Positions 60,528 to 64,000 of a stretch of 64,000 bases of DNA are shown here, one piece after another. Every line of letters starts with the position of its first letter. Within the stretch, counting starts at the first letter, position 1. The DNA is taken from contig JAPEVF010000033.1 of assembly GCA_029747585.1 (NCBI GenBank), forward strand, positions 105,833 to 169,832. The letters run 5' to 3'. The translations under genes were made by a program, and so were the position numbers. Under the pieces are notes generated by a model. It made no database searches. It had not been told where the DNA came from and saw nothing but the letters and a program-made list of their open reading frames with translations. This stretch comes from Pleurotus djamor (Eukaryota; Basidiomycota; Agaricomycetes; Agaricales; Pleurotaceae).

Positions 60528-63500
60528 TCATGACGCATTCACGGCTCGGCGGTTGACCCATATCATGTACGGTTCTCTAGAAACGTCATTTCCAGTATTT
60601 TTGGTTCTCGTACTACGACGTGCTTCTGGAAGTTTGGCATTAATATTCAGGTCCTAAGGGTAGGAAAGAAGTCAGTACATCGCAGCATGTTGGAAAGATA
60701 AGAAACCCACAACAGATCGCTTCTTGATACCGGCGGTGAGATGGGGCCACCACTTTCCAAGAGCAGTCTTGAGGGCAAGTTCACGATGGCCTTTAGGGTT
60801 CAGCCAGGCCACAAATTCATCTATCTGTTGAGAAGATTAATGAAAANGCGAAATCTTCTGAGAAAGCCCAGGCCTCATACCTCCTCAAGCTCCGAGTACA
60901 CTGCCCATTCGCCGGAGCCTAGTACACCATCTTCGCCTTCCTCTTCCTTCCTTCTTTCNTCNANCTCTGCTACAGGGCGTTGACCGAGTAGCTCGAGGTC
61001 GAACTCACTAGGTCCTTGAATGAACAACCTTGCAGTACCGTACTGAGCGACGCCGCCACTGCCGACCAAAGAAGCAGATCCCATGCCGTCGAACCACCAG
61101 ACGCGATTATAGAATCGATCACGGCCCAGTGGTTTGACCCTCACAGAACCTAAAAGCTTCCTAAAGTCTCGCTCGATACCCTCAAGTCTACGCTCAACCT
61201 TGTTGACTTCCTCGTCAAGGCGTCGATGTTCAGCCATGGCCTGCTTGATAGAAGCTTGTTTGAGTCGAGCAGCTTCGCGTTGTTTAGCATGGGCTTGGGT
61301 TTGCGCTTTGATTCGCATTTCGTTGGCCTTCACAGCTTTCTGTCGAGCACTAAGGTTAGTACCTTCTGAACCACCCTCCGACGCGGAGAAATCAGAGAGG
61401 TCGCTTGCGTCCTGCATGATTACGTCCTCGTCTGCGCCNTTGGGAGTTTGTTCCGATTGCTTGGCTTCCTCCGAGTCCTTGGCTTCGATGAGCGTAGACA
61501 TCTTCTCTTGACTGAGGGAAGTGTCGTTGAGTAAATGAGGAATAAAGTAGANNCTGTGCGACTCACTATGACTTCTTGAGACGATTGACCTCAATCTTCT
61601 CCTTCCTTAGCGTTGTCAATTGCTCTTCACAACTCTCCATATGGGCATGGATAGTTTTACTCGAGATTGCCACATTGCACATGAAGCTCAGGATGGCGAT
61701 GCGGTCGGCCGGAGGTAGATTGACATACTGATCCTCTGGGTTCGCTTTTCCAGGAGGCTCGGAANTATTTTCTTCTGATGCCTCAACGTCGAACAAAAGC
61801 CTTGTCATGACTCCACGCAGCCGAGGGAAGGATTGGATAGTCGCATGCTAAAGAGCTNAGTTAGAAATATGCAACGAGATACAACAGCAAAGAGTCTCAC
61901 NTCGACCAAACAGCTTACAACGCAACTCTCCCATCCCGACCGTCCCTCCGACATTCGTAGAGGTTGTCTTTCCCATGTACCACTGAGACTGTACATCAGA
62001 GTGGTCAGCGTTTCTCTGTCAACACCAAGCATTTCAGCGTCATCAGATTCTTCGAGAGAGCGAGCGCCTGCATATTTGATGAAGGGGACTGANCGAAGAT
62101 TGTAGATCAACGTCGAATGTATCTCAGCCAAGAGGGAACATGGCGTGTCGGGTATGTTATGCCGTATTGCATGTTCAAACTCGTCTAGTGTGAAGTTGGA
62201 TAGGTGTAGCGGTTGACTGTTGGTACGAAAGTTAGTTGGATACCATTTCATGGAAGTGATGNCATACCCATAGACATTGAGGAAATTCCAAACCATAAGG
62301 AAAGCCTCGAAAGTCCCTGGCTGTTCGTTGAACGGTAACGCCGTTTGGCTGGGAACAGGGCGTTGNACCTTGATGCCCGCTTTTTTGTCNTTGTCGGTGA
62401 GTCGCACATCCAGGTCCTCGGTTGGGTAACGTATAGGCTTCTTTTTCTTCTTTTCAGCGGCAAGTTTCTCAGCTTCCTCTTTGGCCAAGCGCTCCTTGTC
62501 CAGGGCATCACGTCCCTTCTTCTCCGCAGTTGAAAGAGAAGCCCGAACTAGACGAATCATGAGCGAAATGCTGACGCGAGGACGCATTAAAAGCTATCCT
62601 ACCTTTTTCCTCCTGAGAGGGAGTGAGCTTCTTTTGTTTCTTGGGGGGAGGGGCACCTTCATCACCAATATGGTTCTTCCTGCGTTTGTCGATCTCGCCC
62701 TTTTTGATGTCTGCAACTCCTTTCCGAGTTTCCTCGGGCATAACAGAGTCAACACCGTATCGTTGGGCTATGGCAGGTTTAACGATCCACGGAGAAGCAA
62801 CGGCCGCGTCGCGGTCAACACAGTCACGTATGAACCTCCGCAGTATAGATTTAGAGAACGACAAGCGATCGCGGCTGGAGGCGCGTCATTAAGTTAGACA
62901 CGAGTAGGGTGTAGTGGTGAAAGACTGACCTCATCATCGTACACCGTACCTCCATCAGACTCCCAATCATTTGAGCATCCTTCTCAAGCTGCTTGGTTGT
63001 CTTACCCTTCTCGTGCTTGTCCTTTTCCAGTTCCAGTATATGTACCCAGTAGTAGTATTTCGTAGGATCGTCACGGGTGTTGGCGTCTTGAAGGTTGACC
63101 TTGAGGTCAGCCGCGAGTACGTGAACCGGCTCATCATCCTGTGGTGAACTCGAAGGCATGGTGGTGCCATTGGGTTTATGCGCGTCTCGGCCGTTGATGT
63201 CGTGATAGTATTTCGGTGGGTACACTCTCTCCACGCGAGCATAGTACCTAAAGACCGAGATTAAGTATTGATGAAGTTGGGTCTCATGTTCAAGGACGCC
63301 TACTTTGGATTCAGATCGACAATAACCTCTGCGGGAATGGTAAGTGAGGGTGGAGGAGNGGTAGGAACATGATACGCACTCTCGTGTCTGAAATAGCGGT
63401 CCTTATATCGATCGTAGACAGCTTCAACAAGATGGTCAAGGCGACCCATAACCTCTGCGGATAATTAGTTGAACATGGCACGGAAGAACGACGGAGGTGT

Positions 63501-63872
63501 CCGTACGCCATTGTACGGCCTTGAGTACCGCAGGCTTGAGGGGTTCAGAAAAGCGTGAATGCAGAGTCGTGGCTTCATGTCTTTCGCTTTCCACTGCCTC
63601 AAAATAGTTGAGACCACTCTTTCCTGTTAGTTCGCACTGAAAGTGTTTTAGTCTGTAAAAAGACATTCGCGCGGAGTAGGCCCTGTAAGAGAAGGTACAT
63701 GAGCTGAATGGCCTTGTCAGATTAATGTCGCGAAGACCGACTCATATGTGTCAAATATCTCGCCCGTTTGTTCCAAGTAGAAGACCTCTCTGTCAGGATC
63801 AGCTTTCACGGCGGCCAGAAGCTCGTCTGAAGGCTGAGTGAGGACCACTCTTTTCCGTCTACAGGTAGGCAT
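60528..63872 (-). CDS. Itc1/ACF1-like ISWI-complex subunit (WAC-DDT-WHIM)
   Basis: Non-catalytic subunit partnering ISWI ATPases in nucleosome spacing. ATG 63872: MPTCRRKRVVLTQPSDELLA and DREVFYLEQTGEIFDTY, the start of the WAC domain, then LTGKSGLNYFEAVESERHEA and MGRLDHLVEAVYDRYKDRYF. A lysine-rich coiled region (KERLAKEEAEKLAAEKKKKK) precedes the DDT domain: FEAFLMVWNFLNVYG, LSNFTLDEFEHAIRHNIPDT, LLAEIHSTLIYNL. WHIM motifs follow: PPADRIAILSFMCN, LSARQKAVKANEMRIKAQTQ, and the DRFYNRVWWFDGMGSASLVG box. The tail ends WVNRRAVNAS at 60528. About ten introns and several Ns. A WAC plus DDT plus WHIM order fits Itc1. Confidence 0.85.
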
Positions 63873-64000
63873 CGGGAGGTTGAAGTTGTGGTAGACAAGA
63901 GGGCTGACGAANGGCTGACGCCGCGTAGATGGGCAGAGATGGAGTGAAGAGTGGGGGGGCGAAAAGCAGCGGGAGGAGGGGGAGGAGGACGCNCGGCGGC
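63873..64000. other. right edge, upstream of the Itc1-like gene
   Basis: GC-rich, purine-biased (GGGAGGAGGGGGAGGAGG) at 63960-63990. Too short to say more. Confidence 0.4.

Overview
This is a nuclear segment of a filamentous, probably mushroom-forming basidiomycete (Agaricomycetes). The reasons are frequent introns of about 50-70 bp with GT...AG ends, closely packed genes on both strands, serine/proline-rich proteins without recognisable domains, a secreted plant-cell-wall enzyme with a fungal CBM1 module, a basidiomycete-type seven-helix membrane protein and a yeast-type amino-acid permease. Single Ns and two N blocks (about 4157-4192 and 39611-39797) mark an imperfect assembly and break several reading frames. 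I saw no tRNA or rRNA gene, transposon or CRISPR array.

Layout. 1-9.2 kb: the 3' end of an unidentified gene, a low-complexity hypothetical, saccharopine dehydrogenase (LYS1), a short-chain dehydrogenase, a TTC1-like TPR protein, mitochondrial inner-membrane peptidase IMP1 and Elongator subunit ELP4. 10.4-17 kb: a large LRR-RhoGEF (DH-PH) protein converging on a seven-helix membrane protein. 17.4-23 kb: an amino-acid permease and a degenerate protein-kinase-fold protein. 23.2-30.4 kb: three tandem, same-strand DUF2235 (Tle1-like alpha/beta-hydrolase) genes, each with an 8-nt first coding exon and the same upstream element. 31-34 kb: two hypotheticals. 34-42 kb: secreted GH74-CBM1 xyloglucanase, an LRR (RNI-like) protein, a small hypothetical and a secreted CAP/PRY1-type protein. 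42-49.7 kb: DLT1-like membrane protein, glutathione-S-transferase-like protein, NADH-cytochrome b5 reductase and a dual-specificity phosphatase. 50-57.7 kb: TVP23, a large multipass membrane protein, polyubiquitin, a WDR5/Swd3-type WD40 protein and eIF3k. 57.7-64 kb: a vacuolar amino-acid transporter (AVT/SLC32) and an Itc1/ACF1-like remodeler subunit.

Most of the window is housekeeping: lysine synthesis, tRNA wobble modification, translation, ubiquitin, chromatin, Golgi and amino-acid transport. Several pairs are divergent with short shared promoters (TVP23/membrane protein 30 bp, WDR5-like/eIF3k 93 bp, SDR/TTC1 135 bp). The accessory part is 20-42 kb: the DUF2235 cluster, the pseudokinase, the secreted GH74 and the CAP protein. 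The DUF2235 array with its duplicated promoters is the best candidate for an under-described system. All gene models were spliced by eye from conserved protein motifs and splice sites; internal exon borders not mentioned are approximate.
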